From Ruminococcus flavefaciens 007c (GTDB lineage: Bacteria > Bacillota > Clostridia > Oscillospirales > Ruminococcaceae): a DNA stretch of 50,494 nt. The notes under the pieces were generated by a model, which ran no database searches, was not told the origin of the DNA, and worked only from the letters and a program-made list of their open reading frames with translations. Location: contig NZ_ATAX01000033.1 in assembly GCF_000571935.1 (NCBI RefSeq), positions 1 to 50,494 on the forward strand, read 5' to 3'. This document shows positions 7,366-16,604 of the stretch, in pieces. Every line of letters starts with the position of its first letter. The stretch's first letter is position 1. The position numbers were made by a program, and so were the translations under genes.

Positions 7366-10300
7366 ATGAGAAAACTGATAGCCGTTATGATGGCGGCGAT
7401 ATTGGGTTTATTTTCGGTATCTGCCGGACCGCAGCTTCTGAGCGAGGCTGCCGTGCCGCAGTATATTGGAAATGAAGACGCTAAGACAGGAGAATCAGGC
7501 TCCTGCGGAGCAAACGTCAGCTGGAACCTCTCGGGAGGCAGGCTAACCATTACGGGTACGGGAAAAATGGAGGTCTGGAAAACCAGCAGCTACGTCCCCT
7601 GGGACGCATACAGAAGCCAGATCAATTCCGTGGAGATAGCCGAGGGCGTAACAAGTATAGGTCCGAGTGCTTTTTTAAGGTGCAGCAACCTCAGTTACAT
7701 AAAGCTACCGAACAGTATTGCATCTGTCGGATCCAGCGCATTTATGCGCTCGGGCATCTCATCCATCGAATTCCCGGCAAATGTTACCATAGTGGGAAGA
7801 GATGTACTGAGAGAATGTCCTTCTCTGAGGTCGGTGACCTTCTATAATCCGAAATGTGAGATAGTCGGCGGTAACCTCACCGTAAGCAACAGTGAATCGG
7901 CAGGAAAAGGCAGCTACGGCGGAGTTGTCCGCGGTTACAGCGGCTCTACAGCCGAGACATATGCTAAAAGTATCAATTGCAGGTTTGAGAAGCTGAGCGG
8001 TCAGCCTCCCACAACTACAACAACTACGAAAACGACTACCACTACTACGACCACGACTACCACTACCACCACAACAACTACAACAACATCTACAACAACT
8101 ACTACAACAACTACTACAACATCTACGACAACCACTACAACAACTACTACATCTACAACGACCACTACCACTACAACTACAACTACAACCACTACAGCAG
8201 CCTTTATTTCAAGTATATCGGCAAAGGTCAGGATAGATCAGATCCCGTATAAGACCACTTATACCGTAGGTGAGGATCTTGATCTCAGGGGTGGTGTGAT
8301 ACAGCGCAGCTATATTGAATATCTCAGCAACGGAGCATTCATAGAGCATGATCTCGATCCGCTGAATATGGCTGATGTATCCTACTGGCGCGACAGTGTG
8401 TACGTAAACACGGATAATTTCAATAAAGACCAGCCCGGCAAGTATATTATAACCTTCGGCTATGTGAAGGATAACTCTGTGGATTATGCTGATCTTGAGG
8501 TGGAGGTGCTCCCGCCCCTCACAACAACTACTACCACTACGACCACCACACAGCCTTATGTACTGAGTGTTTCGGCTAAGGTATCTGTGGGAAGGACTCC
8601 CAATAAGACTACATATACGGTTGGTGAAGAGCTTGATCTGAGCGGCGGAACCATAATACGTTCCTTTACGGAGTTCCTCAGCGACGGTACATTAAGGGAC
8701 ATAGTCCTTGAAGCACTTGATATGACAAGTATGTCCTACTGGCAGGACGGAGTTTACGCGAATACATCTGCCTTTGATAAGAACAGGGCAGGAAAGTACA
8801 CTATATCCTTTGGTTATACCAAGTCCGGCTCGGTAGCATATACAGATATGGAGGTAGAGGTTAAGGAACCTGAGACAACCACCACAACAACGACTACAAC
8901 AACAACAACGACCACTACCACCACCACAACTACCACCACAACTACAACAACTACAACGACAAGTACGACTACCACAACGACGACTACTACCTCAACCACC
9001 ACAACAACAACGACCACAACTACGACTACCACAGAGCCGTATGTGATCGGAGTTTCAGCAGATCTTTCGATAGGAAGCTATCCTTTCAGAACAACCTATA
9101 CCGTAGGCGAAGAGCTTGATCTGCGGGGAGGTTCGCTTATACGCTCCTTCAGGGAGTTCCTAAGCAACGGTACCTTCAGGGATACGTTCCTTGCGGCTCT
9201 GGATATGGCGGATATAGTGGAATGGCGTGACGGAGTAAGTGTTGACAGTTCTTCCTTTGACAAGAACAGGGCAGGAAAGTATAATATAAGCTTCAGCTAT
9301 ACAAAGTCGGATTCGACAGCAAATGCAGATCTGGAGGTGGAGGTTCGGGAGACTGAAACAACTACTCCCCCCACTACAACAACTACCACCACGACAACCA
9401 CGACTACAACTACGACCACAACTACAACAACCACGACTACGACAACAACTACTACTACAACAACGACAACTACCACCACCACAACAACTACGACTACGAC
9501 AACTACCACCACAACAACGACTACAACTACAACAACGACTACAACTACAACTACAACAACAACCACCACTACTGCACCTGCAAGTGTGGAGAATGAGCCA
9601 TTTATAAGGATAGTCTCGCTTCCGGATAAGCTGAATTACAAGATCTTTGAATGGTATGATCTGCAGGGCGGTGTGGTTGAAATAGGTCATGCGGAAAGCG
9701 GCGGCAGGGTCATTGCCGAGAAAGTTTCCATGGACGATCAGCGTATTTTAAAAAATACCGAATATCGCAGCTGGGTAAGAGGTACGTACAAGATGACGCT
9801 CAGCTACACTGAGAACGGTAAAACAGTCTCTGTCGATTTTGATATGACGGTGGGGGCAACAACAACTACGACTACAACTACAACCACCACCACAACGTCA
9901 ACTACGACTACTACTACAACGACGACAACAACAACTACAACGACAAGTACGACTACCACAACAACTACGACCACCACTACCACAACTGTGCCTCATTATA
10001 CCGCGGAGATCAGTATAATACAGCTTCCGGATAAGCTCGCATATACAGTTGGAGAGTCTGTCAGCCTTTCGGGTATGTTAGTGGATATCTATCACGTAAA
10101 CGGTGAGGAGAAGTGCTGCGTATGCAGAGGTGACAGTGTAGAGGCAAATCCCGACAGGTATGAGCTGAAGGGCTATGACAGTGAAAAGCCTGGTGTGCAG
10201 ACTCTGGTGCTCGTTTATAAGGCCTTCAGCGAGACTATGAATGACTGGATCTATGGAGATACATCCTTTGAGGTCAGCGTTGAGACCGCAACTACCACAA

Positions 10301-10809
10301 GCGCAACTACCACAAGCGCAACGACGACAACCACAACTACCAGCACAACGACAACCACAACTACCAGCACAACGACCACCACAACCACCAGTACAACGAC
10401 AACAACTACTACAAGCACGACCACTACGACTACTACAACTACAACTACAACTACAACAACAAGTACCACTACAACTACATCTACAACAACTACTTCGACC
10501 ACGACTACTACAAGTACGACCACAACTACAACAACCACCACGTTACCTGAGCAGGAGAAGGTAAAGCTGGGAGATGTGGACTTTGACGGTATGGTCAATT
10601 CGGTTGATGCAAGTATGATACTGGCAGAATATGCAAGGCTCTCTTCAAATAAGAATGCGACATTCAGCGAAAAGGCCAGAAAGGCAGCAGATGTGGACGA
10701 AAACAACAAGATAGACTCCGTTGACGCTTCGCTGGTGCTTGCGTATTATTCGTATCTGTCCCGTTCACACGGTGAAAAGATAACAGACATGAGGGAATGG
10801 CTGAAATAA
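7366..10809 (+). CDS. Large secreted protein: LRR, five Ig-like modules, poly-Thr linkers, dockerin
   Basis: The 1147-residue product starts with a signal peptide, then a BspA-type LRR region (about 40-210) paralogous to the upstream gene. Five modules of about 90-105 residues follow, separated by Thr tracts. Modules 1-3 share TTYTVGEELDLxGG, a central LDMxxxxxWxDGV strand and GKYxISFxYTKS; modules 4 and 5 are divergent. This pattern matches bacterial Ig-like Big_3-type domains. The C-terminal dockerin (about 1066-1135) has loops GDVDFDGMVNSVDAS and ADVDENNKIDSVDAS, the same class as its neighbour's. No catalytic domain is visible, so a binding or stalk role is inferred. The start ATG follows GGAG (7353-7356) at normal spacing. 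The gene ends in a terminator that overlaps the rpsL promoter. Confidence 0.9.
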   Translation: MRKLIAVMMAAILGLFSVSAGPQLLSEAAVPQYIGNEDAKTGESGSCGANVSWNLSGGRLTITGTGKMEVWKTSSYVPWDAYRSQINSVEIAEGVTSIGPSAFLRCSNLSYIKLPNSIASVGSSAFMRSGISSIEFPANVTIVGRDVLRECPSLRSVTFYNPKCEIVGGNLTVSNSESAGKGSYGGVVRGYSGSTAETYAKSINCRFEKLSGQPPTTTTTTKTTTTTTTTTTTTTTTTTTTSTTTTTTTTTTSTTTTTTTTTSTTTTTTTTTTTTTTAAFISSISAKVRIDQIPYKTTYTVGEDLDLRGGVIQRSYIEYLSNGAFIEHDLDPLNMADVSYWRDSVYVNTDNFNKDQPGKYIITFGYVKDNSVDYADLEVEVLPPLTTTTTTTTTTQPYVLSVSAKVSVGRTPNKTTYTVGEELDLSGGTIIRSFTEFLSDGTLRDIVLEALDMTSMSYWQDGVYANTSAFDKNRAGKYTISFGYTKSGSVAYTDMEVEVKEPETTTTTTTTTTTTTTTTTTTTTTTTTTTTTSTTTTTTTTTSTTTTTTTTTTTTTEPYVIGVSADLSIGSYPFRTTYTVGEELDLRGGSLIRSFREFLSNGTFRDTFLAALDMADIVEWRDGVSVDSSSFDKNRAGKYNISFSYTKSDSTANADLEVEVRETETTTPPTTTTTTTTTTTTTTTTTTTTTTTTTTTTTTTTTTTTTTTTTTTTTTTTTTTTTTTTTTTTTTTTTTTAPASVENEPFIRIVSLPDKLNYKIFEWYDLQGGVVEIGHAESGGRVIAEKVSMDDQRILKNTEYRSWVRGTYKMTLSYTENGKTVSVDFDMTVGATTTTTTTTTTTTTSTTTTTTTTTTTTTTTSTTTTTTTTTTTTTVPHYTAEISIIQLPDKLAYTVGESVSLSGMLVDIYHVNGEEKCCVCRGDSVEANPDRYELKGYDSEKPGVQTLVLVYKAFSETMNDWIYGDTSFEVSVETATTTSATTTSATTTTTTTSTTTTTTTSTTTTTTTSTTTTTTTSTTTTTTTTTTTTTTTSTTTTTSTTTTSTTTTTSTTTTTTTTTLPEQEKVKLGDVDFDGMVNSVDASMILAEYARLSSNKNATFSEKARKAADVDENNKIDSVDASLVLAYYSYLSRSHGEKITDMREWLK
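8011..8196 (+). repeat. Poly-Thr linker tract 1
   Basis: 62 codons, Thr with occasional Ser and one Lys, joining the LRR region to Ig-like module 1. Confidence 0.9.
8521..8550 (+). repeat. Short poly-Thr linker between Ig-like modules 1 and 2
   Basis: Ten consecutive ACN codons. Confidence 0.9.
8875..9033 (+). repeat. Poly-Thr linker tract between Ig-like modules 2 and 3
   Basis: 53 codons, Thr with two Ser. Confidence 0.9.
9358..9573 (+). repeat. Longest poly-Thr tract, between Ig-like modules 3 and 4
   Basis: 72 codons: three Thr, two Pro, then 67 consecutive Thr codons (9373-9573) using a mixture of ACA, ACC, ACG and ACT. Confidence 0.92.
9859..9987 (+). repeat. Poly-Thr linker tract between Ig-like modules 4 and 5
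   Basis: 43 codons, Thr with a few Ser. Confidence 0.9.
10285..10542 (+). repeat. Thr/Ser linker before the dockerin
   Basis: 86 codons with Ser spaced every six to eight Thr. The first half contains near-identical units of 21-24 bp, so slippage has probably changed its length recently. Confidence 0.88.
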
Positions 10810-10868
10810 TAGCTAAGTCTTCATGGGCAAAGTCCGTGTAATAATGGGAAAAATAACAAAAAAATGAG

Positions 10869-10916
10869 AAAAAGCGCGGCTTTTGAGGGTTTCCCCTTGA
10901 CAAGCTGCGCTTTTTT
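10869..10916 (+). terminator. Terminator of the LRR/Ig dockerin gene
   Basis: A 14-bp stem (10869-10882 with 10902-10915, one G-T pair) encloses a 19-base loop and ends in a T run (10911-10916). Its 3' half overlaps the -35 box and spacer of the rpsL promoter. Confidence 0.8.
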
Positions 10917-10925
10917 GGGTATAAT
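10897..10925 (+). promoter_or_regulatory. Sigma-A-type promoter of the str operon
   Basis: TTGACA at 10897-10902 and TATAAT at 10920-10925 with a 17-bp spacer. It lies inside the preceding terminator. Confidence 0.88.
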
Positions 10926-10998
10926 ATATCAGTGCGCAGATTCTGTACCCTTTTGCAGGTACGTCTGACACATTATATTAATGAAAAGGAGGAAAAAT

Positions 10999-11415
10999 AT
11001 GCCTACATTTAACCAGCTCGTTCGTAAGGGAAGAAAGGATCTTGAGACAAAGTCTACAGCTCCTGCTCTCCAGAAGGGTTACAATGCAAAGAAGAAGACT
11101 CAGATCGACCTCAGCTCACCTCAGAAGAGAGGCGTTTGCACAGCTGTAAGAACTGCTACACCTAAGAAGCCTAACTCAGCTATGAGAAAGATCGCCAGAG
11201 TTAAGCTCACAAACGGTTACGAGGTAACTTCTTACATTCCCGGTATCGGCCACAACCTTCAGGAGCACAGCGTCGTTCTTATCAGAGGCGGACGTGTTAA
11301 GGATCTCCCCGGTGTGCGTTACCACATCATCAGAGGTACTCTCGATGCTCAGGGCGTTGCTAACCGTAACCAGGCTCGTTCCAAGTACGGTGCCAAGAAG
11401 CCCAAGCAGAAGTAA
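10999..11415 (+). CDS. rpsL: 30S ribosomal protein S12
   Basis: S12 lies at the decoding centre of the small subunit. The 138-residue product contains the invariant [11 protein letters not shown] and [30 protein letters not shown] segments. The lysine of PKKPNSA where streptomycin-resistance changes occur is the usual wild-type residue. The ATG at 10999 is used because GGAGG lies at 10989-10993; the earlier in-frame ATG at 10981 has no site. It is the first gene of the str operon, followed after an unusually long 226-base gap by rpsG. Confidence 0.97.
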   Translation: MPTFNQLVRKGRKDLETKSTAPALQKGYNAKKKTQIDLSSPQKRGVCTAVRTATPKKPNSAMRKIARVKLTNGYEVTSYIPGIGHNLQEHSVVLIRGGRVKDLPGVRYHIIRGTLDAQGVANRNQARSKYGAKKPKQK

Positions 11416-11505
11416 GATACTTCTTCAGTCTGCGGCTGACTGTATAAACAATGCCGTTCATTCATTAATATAGGATAACTACTACCGCAGGATAATGCGG
11501 AGATC

Positions 11506-11624
11506 ATATAGATTCAGTTCGATAGATCCTCTGCATTGGCTCCTGACACACCTTTCGGCGAAGCAATGCCGGAAAAGGCAGTAACCGAAAAGGTTTGAGT
11601 ACCTATGAATTCATCAATCTATAT
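11506..11624 (+). promoter_or_regulatory. Candidate structured leader/regulatory RNA between rpsL and rpsG
   Basis: A long imperfect helix closes this element. A perfect 9-bp stem (11506-11514 with 11616-11624) continues as 11516-11520 with 11607-11611 and 11522-11525 with 11603-11606. Inside lie two interleaved pairings: GCATTG (11533-11538) with CAATGC (11564-11569), and ACCTTTCGG (11550-11558) with CCGAAAAGGT (11585-11594). A small TGCC/GGCA hairpin is at 11567-11580. The interleaving implies a pseudoknot or alternative folds. The element ends two bases before the rpsG Shine-Dalgarno site (11626-11632). In E. coli, S7 represses the str operon by binding the S12-S7 intercistronic region; a similar role is inferred here. 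I could not match it to a named motif. Confidence 0.6.
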
Positions 11625-11641
11625 GAAGGAGGGAAGCGAAA

Positions 11642-12112
11642 ATGCCAAGAAGAGGTAAAATCGCAAAGCGTGATGTATTACAGGATCCTGTATACAATTC
11701 AAAGCTCGTTACACGTCTGATCAACAATATCATGTTAGACGGTAAGAAGGGCGTAGCGCAGAAAATAGTTTACGGTGCATTTGAGATCGTAGCTGAAAAG
11801 ACAGGCAAGGACGCTCTTGAGGTGTTCCAGCAGGCTATGGAAAATATCATGCCTGAGCTTGAGGTAAAGGCTCGCCGTCTCGGTGGTGCAACTTACCAGG
11901 TTCCTATGGAGGTCCGTCCCGAAAGACGTCAGACTCTCGGTCTCCGCTGGATCACAAAGTATTCCAGAGAGAGAAACGAGAAGACTATGAAGGAAAGACT
12001 TGCCGGTGAGATCCTCGATGCTCTTAACGGCACAGGCGGTGCTTGCAAGAAGCGCGACGATACACATAAGATGGCAGAGGCAAACAAGGCGTTTGCTCAC
12101 TACCGCTGGTAA
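11642..12112 (+). CDS. rpsG: 30S ribosomal protein S7
   Basis: S7 nucleates assembly of the head of the 30S subunit by binding the 3' major domain of 16S rRNA. The 156-residue length and the segments [39 protein letters not shown] and the terminal [11 protein letters not shown] are family hallmarks. A strong site (AAGGAGGG at 11626-11633) precedes the ATG. fusA follows after 24 bases, with its own AAGGAG. Confidence 0.97.
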   Translation: MPRRGKIAKRDVLQDPVYNSKLVTRLINNIMLDGKKGVAQKIVYGAFEIVAEKTGKDALEVFQQAMENIMPELEVKARRLGGATYQVPMEVRPERRQTLGLRWITKYSRERNEKTMKERLAGEILDALNGTGGACKKRDDTHKMAEANKAFAHYRW

Positions 12113-12136
12113 GCGTCATTGTAAAAGGAGTAAATT

Positions 12137-14215
12137 ATGTCAAGAGATTGTTCACTTGAAAATACAAGAAATATCGGCATAATGGCCCACATTGACGCAG
12201 GTAAGACCACTACCACAGAGCGTATCCTTTTCTATACAGGTGTTAACCACAAGATCGGTGAAACACATGAAGGTTCCGCTACTATGGACTGGATGGAGCA
12301 GGAGCAGGAGAGAGGTATCACAATTACCTCAGCTGCTACTACTTGCTACTGGGCAGGCCACAGACTTAACATCATTGATACACCCGGCCACGTTGACTTT
12401 ACAGTTGAGGTTGAGCGTTCACTCCGTGTACTCGACGGCTCTGTAACAGTTCTCTGTGCAAAGGGTGGTGTTGAGCCTCAGTCTGAGACCGTATGGAGAC
12501 AGGCTGATAACTATAAGGTACCCCGTATGGCTTATGTAAATAAGATGGATATTATGGGTGCCGATTTCTATCATGTTATAGACATGATGAAGGACAGACT
12601 CAAGTGTAATGCCGTTCCGATCCAGCTGCCTATCGGCGCTGAGGATACATTCACAGGTATTATCGACCTCGTTGAGATGAAGGCTTACATTTATACAAAC
12701 GATCTCGGTACAGATATCAAGGTCGAGGATATCCCCGACGATATGAAGGAGATCGCTCAGAAGTACCACGATGAGATGGTAGAGCACGTTGCTGAGCAGG
12801 ACGAAGCACTCATGGAGAAGTATTTCGAAGAGGGCGAGCTTACTCAGGAAGAGATCAAGACCTGCATCAGAAAGGCTACCATTGCTAACCACATGGTTCC
12901 TGTATGCTGCGGTACTTCATACAAGAACAAGGGCGTTCAGAAGCTCCTCGATGCTATAATCGACTATATGCCTTCTCCCCTTGACGTACCCGCTATCAAG
13001 GGCGTTAACCCCGATACAGATGTAGAAGAGGAAAGACCTTCTTCCGACACCGAGCCCTTCTCGGCTCTCGCATTCAAGATCGCAACAGATCCCTTCGTTG
13101 GTAAGCTTGCGTTCTTCCGTGTATACTCAGGTGTCGTAAATCAGGGTGATACAGTTCTCAACGCTACAAAGGATACTAAGGAGCGTTTCGGACGTATCGT
13201 TCAGATGCACGCTAACCACAGAAAAGACCTCACAACTGTTTACTCAGGCGATATCGCTGCAGCAGTAGGTCTTAAGAATACAACCACAGGTGATACACTC
13301 TGTGATGATAAGCACCCGATCATTCTCGAGTCCATGGAATTCCCCGAGCCTGTTATCCAGCTCGCTATCGAGCCCAAGACAAAGGCAGGTCAGGAGAAGA
13401 TGGGTATCGCTCTCGCAAAGCTTGCTGAAGAGGATCCTACCTTCAAGACATGGACAGATGAGGAAACAGGACAGACTATCATCGCCGGTATGGGTGAGCT
13501 TCACCTCGATATCATCGTTGACCGTCTCCTCCGTGAGTTCAAGGTAGAGGCTAACGTTGGTGCTCCTCAGGTTGCTTATAAGGAAACTATCAAGGGCAGC
13601 GCAGATATCGACTACAAGTACAAGAAGCAGTCAGGTGGTTCAGGTCAGTACGGTCACGTTAAGATCAGAGTTAATCCTAACGAGTCAGGCAAGGGCTATG
13701 AATTCACAAACGCTGTTGTCGGCGGTTCTATCCCCAAGGAGTACATCCCTGCTGTTGACGCAGGTATCCAGGGCGCTATGAAGGCCGGTATCCTTGCAGG
13801 CTATGAGGTAGTTGACGTTAAGGTAGAGCTTTACGATGGATCATATCACGAAGTTGACTCTTCGGAAATGGCATTCAAGATCGCCGGTTCTATCGCTTTC
13901 AAGGAAGCTCTCAAGCAGGCTAACGCAGTTCTCATGGAGCCTGTTATGAAGGTTGCGGTTATCGTTCCCGATGAGTATCTCGGAACAGTTATCGGTGACC
14001 TCAGCTCACGTCGTGGACAGATCCAGGGACAGGAGTCAAGATCCGGTTCGATCCAGGTCGATGCACTCGTTCCGCTTTCAGAAATGTTCGGTTACACAAG
14101 CGACCTCCGTTCAAATACACAGGGCCGCGGACAGTACACAATGGAGCCCCACAGCTATGAGGAAGTTCCGAAGAGCATCGCTGAAAAGATCATGGCTAAC
14201 AGAGCTAAGAACTAA
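12137..14215 (+). CDS. fusA: Translation elongation factor G
   Basis: EF-G is the GTPase that drives translocation and, with RRF, ribosome recycling. The 692-residue product has G1 [15 protein letters not shown], the switch-[10 protein letters not shown] and NKMD guanine-specificity motif. Domain IV includes [13 protein letters not shown], and the protein ends with the usual domain V segment ([17 protein letters not shown]). It is the third gene of the str operon. Codon use is strongly biased toward a small set, as expected for a highly expressed gene. Confidence 0.97.
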   Translation: MSRDCSLENTRNIGIMAHIDAGKTTTTERILFYTGVNHKIGETHEGSATMDWMEQEQERGITITSAATTCYWAGHRLNIIDTPGHVDFTVEVERSLRVLDGSVTVLCAKGGVEPQSETVWRQADNYKVPRMAYVNKMDIMGADFYHVIDMMKDRLKCNAVPIQLPIGAEDTFTGIIDLVEMKAYIYTNDLGTDIKVEDIPDDMKEIAQKYHDEMVEHVAEQDEALMEKYFEEGELTQEEIKTCIRKATIANHMVPVCCGTSYKNKGVQKLLDAIIDYMPSPLDVPAIKGVNPDTDVEEERPSSDTEPFSALAFKIATDPFVGKLAFFRVYSGVVNQGDTVLNATKDTKERFGRIVQMHANHRKDLTTVYSGDIAAAVGLKNTTTGDTLCDDKHPIILESMEFPEPVIQLAIEPKTKAGQEKMGIALAKLAEEDPTFKTWTDEETGQTIIAGMGELHLDIIVDRLLREFKVEANVGAPQVAYKETIKGSADIDYKYKKQSGGSGQYGHVKIRVNPNESGKGYEFTNAVVGGSIPKEYIPAVDAGIQGAMKAGILAGYEVVDVKVELYDGSYHEVDSSEMAFKIAGSIAFKEALKQANAVLMEPVMKVAVIVPDEYLGTVIGDLSSRRGQIQGQESRSGSIQVDALVPLSEMFGYTSDLRSNTQGRGQYTMEPHSYEEVPKSIAEKIMANRAKN

Positions 14216-14220
14216 TTGAA

Positions 14221-14260
14221 TTATCCGCCCGTTTTATGCGGATAAAAGTGTAAAACGGGC
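14221..14260 (+). other. Mutually exclusive helices between fusA and tuf
   Basis: TTATCCGC (14221-14228) pairs with GCGGATAA (14238-14245), while GCCCGTTTTA (14227-14236) pairs perfectly with TAAAACGGGC (14251-14260). The two helices overlap, so only one can form fully unless they combine as a pseudoknot. No long T run follows either arm. Confidence 0.6.
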
Positions 14261-14309
14261 ATAATCTACAAAATCATGTGCTTCGGATATAATTTTTTTA
14301 CCGAAACAC

Positions 14310-14338
14310 TTGAATTTACCAAAATAATCTGGTATAAT
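14310..14338 (+). promoter_or_regulatory. Sigma-A-type promoter for tuf
   Basis: TTGAAT at 14310-14315 and TATAAT at 14333-14338 with a 17-bp spacer. Confidence 0.8.
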
Positions 14339-14383
14339 AATATATACAGATTTCTGAAATCTATTCTAAGGAGGAATTTTCCA

Positions 14384-15583
14384 ATGGCTAAGGCTAAATT
14401 TGAAAGAACTAAACCCCATGTAAACATTGGTACAATCGGACACGTTGACCACGGTAAGACAACTCTTACTGCTGCTATCACAAAGACTCTCGCTATGAAG
14501 GGTCAGGCTCAGTATGAGGCTTACGATATGATCGATAAGGCTCCCGAGGAGAGAGAGCGTGGTATCACAATCAATACAGCTCACGTTGAGTACGAGACAG
14601 ATAAGCGTCACTATGCTCACGTTGACTGCCCTGGTCACGCTGACTACGTTAAGAACATGATCACAGGTGCTGCTCAGATGGATGGTGCTATCCTCGTTGT
14701 TGCTGCTTCTGATGGTCCTATGGCTCAGACAAGAGAGCACATCCTTCTCGCTCGTCAGGTTGGCGTTCCTGCAATCGTTGTATTCATGAACAAGGCTGAC
14801 CAGGTTGACGATGAGGAGCTCCTCGAGCTCGTTGAGATGGACATCCGTGACCTTCTCTCAAGCTATGATTTCCCTGGCGACGATACACCTATCATCAAGG
14901 GTTCAGCTCTTGCAGCTCTTAACGCTCCTGATGATCTTAACGATCCTGCTTACAAGCCTATCCTCGAGCTCATGGATGCTGTTGATGAGTACATCCCCAG
15001 CCCTGAGAGAGACGATGCTAAGCCTTTCCTTATGCCTATCGAGGATACTATGACAATTTCCGGTCGTGGTACTGTTGTTACAGGTAGAGTAGAGCGTGGA
15101 AAGCTCAACGTAAACGAGCCTGTTGAGATCGTTGGTCTTTCTGACGAGAAGCTCAACACAGTTGTTACAGGTCTTGAAATGTTCAGAAAGACTCTTGATT
15201 TCTGTGAGGCTGGTGATAACGTTGGTGCTCTTCTCCGTGGTATCACAAGAGACCAGGTTGAGCGTGGACAGGTTCTTTGTAAGCCCGGCTCAATCCACCC
15301 CCATACAAAGTTTGCTGGTCAGGTTTACGTACTGAAGAAGGAAGAGGGCGGACGTCATACTCCTTTCTTCAACAACTACAGACCTCAGTTCTACTTCAGA
15401 ACAACTGACGTTACTGGTGTTGTAACTCTTCCTGCTGACAAGGAAATGTGTATGCCTGGCGATAACGTTGCTATGGACGTTGAGCTCATCACTCCTATCG
15501 CTATCGAAGAGGGACTCCGTTTCGCTATCCGTGAGGGTGGTAGAACAGTTGGTTCAGGCGTTGTTACAAAGATCAACGAATAA
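14384..15583 (+). CDS. tuf: Translation elongation factor Tu
   Basis: EF-Tu carries aminoacyl-tRNA to the ribosome as a GTP complex. The 399-residue product starts [27 protein letters not shown] with the G1 loop, then DCPGHADY (G3) and NKAD (G4). The beta-barrel domains end in [15 protein letters not shown]. The ATG at 14384 has AAGGAGG at 14368-14374; the open frame reaches upstream to 14276 but without support. Its own promoter and a strong terminator make it a separate transcription unit after the str operon. Confidence 0.97.
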   Translation: MAKAKFERTKPHVNIGTIGHVDHGKTTLTAAITKTLAMKGQAQYEAYDMIDKAPEERERGITINTAHVEYETDKRHYAHVDCPGHADYVKNMITGAAQMDGAILVVAASDGPMAQTREHILLARQVGVPAIVVFMNKADQVDDEELLELVEMDIRDLLSSYDFPGDDTPIIKGSALAALNAPDDLNDPAYKPILELMDAVDEYIPSPERDDAKPFLMPIEDTMTISGRGTVVTGRVERGKLNVNEPVEIVGLSDEKLNTVVTGLEMFRKTLDFCEAGDNVGALLRGITRDQVERGQVLCKPGSIHPHTKFAGQVYVLKKEEGGRHTPFFNNYRPQFYFRTTDVTGVVTLPADKEMCMPGDNVAMDVELITPIAIEEGLRFAIREGGRTVGSGVVTKINE

Positions 15584-15613
15584 TCTTTGATCCGTTAAGG
15601 TTAACAACTTCAG

Positions 15614-15645
15614 GCGGTCATGCCTATGGGCATGACCGCTTTTTT
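15614..15645 (+). terminator. Strong terminator after tuf
   Basis: A perfect 11-bp stem (15614-15624 with 15629-15639), a four-base loop and six Ts (15640-15645). Confidence 0.93.
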
Positions 15646-15692
15646 ACACATAAGCACATTGATATAATTTAAACAAAAGGTGGGGTAAACAT

Positions 15693-16604
15693 ATGGACTA
15701 TGTTCTTCAGACCCGTGACCTGTATAAGAAGTACGGCAGCTTCAAGGCTCTGGACAATCTTACTATAAACGTTCCCAAGGGCTCTATCTACGGACTCGTC
15801 GGCAGAAACGGCGCAGGTAAGACTACTCTTATACGTATAGTTACGGGACTAAATCATCCGTCATCAGGTGAATTCACATTTTACGGCGTAAAGAACAATG
15901 ACGGAAAAATACTTGAAGCACGAAGAAAAATGGGTGCTGTTGTAGAAACTCCTTCTCTTCATCCTAATATGACGGCCAGGGATAACCTTATCCAGCAGAC
16001 CAAGGCTCTCGGCATTTCCGATGAAAAGATCGATGATATACTGAAGCTTGTCGGTCTTGCCAATACAGGCAAGAAAAAGGCAAAGAACTTCTCTCTCGGT
16101 ATGCGTCAGAGACTGGGCATAGCTTTTTCTCTGGTAGGAGATCCCGAATTCCTCGTACTCGACGAGCCTATCAACGGCCTCGATCCTCAGGGTATCATAG
16201 AGGTCCGTGAGATGATAACACGCCTCAATCAGGAAAAAGGCATTACTATCCTTATCTCCAGCCATATCCTTGATGAGCTGTCACGTCTGGCTACACATTA
16301 CGCCTTTATCGAGCGCGGACACGTTATCAAGGAAATGAGCGCAGAAGAGCTTGAAAATGCTTCACGTACCTTTGTACATATAAACGTGAACGATACCAAG
16401 ATACTTGCCGATGTTCTCGGCGGAATGGGTATTGAGTTCAGGATATGTTCTCCTAATGAGGCTGATATTTATACACCTGTACAGGTAACTCCTCTTGTAC
16501 TTGCTCTCAATGACAAGAATTGCATTGTAAATTCAATGAGCGAGCATCATGAAAGCCTCGAAAATTACTTTATGGGACTTGTGGGAGGTGTTCAGAATGG
16601 CTAA
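15693..16604 (+). CDS. ABC transporter ATP-binding protein (BcrA-type)
   Basis: A 303-residue ATPase subunit. Walker A is GRNGAGKTT (about residues 37-45), the signature is NFSLGMRQRLGIAFSLV and Walker B is FLVLDEPINGLDP, followed by the H-loop SSHILDEL. The C-terminal 80 residues form the extra domain seen in BcrA/CcmA-type exporters. Such ATPases pair with a six-helix permease to export peptides or lipids, often giving resistance to antimicrobial peptides. The partner permease starts eight bases before this stop. The substrate cannot be assigned and no dedicated regulator is adjacent. Confidence 0.88.
   Translation: MDYVLQTRDLYKKYGSFKALDNLTINVPKGSIYGLVGRNGAGKTTLIRIVTGLNHPSSGEFTFYGVKNNDGKILEARRKMGAVVETPSLHPNMTARDNLIQQTKALGISDEKIDDILKLVGLANTGKKKAKNFSLGMRQRLGIAFSLVGDPEFLVLDEPINGLDPQGIIEVREMITRLNQEKGITILISSHILDELSRLATHYAFIERGHVIKEMSAEELENASRTFVHINVNDTKILADVLGGMGIEFRICSPNEADIYTPVQVTPLVLALNDKNCIVNSMSEHHESLENYFMGLVGGVQNG

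Noticed and set aside
9160..9690. 176-codon minus-strand Cys/Ser-rich frame
   Set aside because: It results from reading the Thr tract in another frame on the opposite strand.
8001..10709. Long minus-strand frames of poly-valine and Gln/Leu- or Cys/Ser-rich frames over the Thr tracts
   Set aside because: They are shadows of the ACN codon tracts (reverse complement of ACN reads NGT; other frames read Gln/Leu/Arg/Pro) with no ribosome-binding sites.
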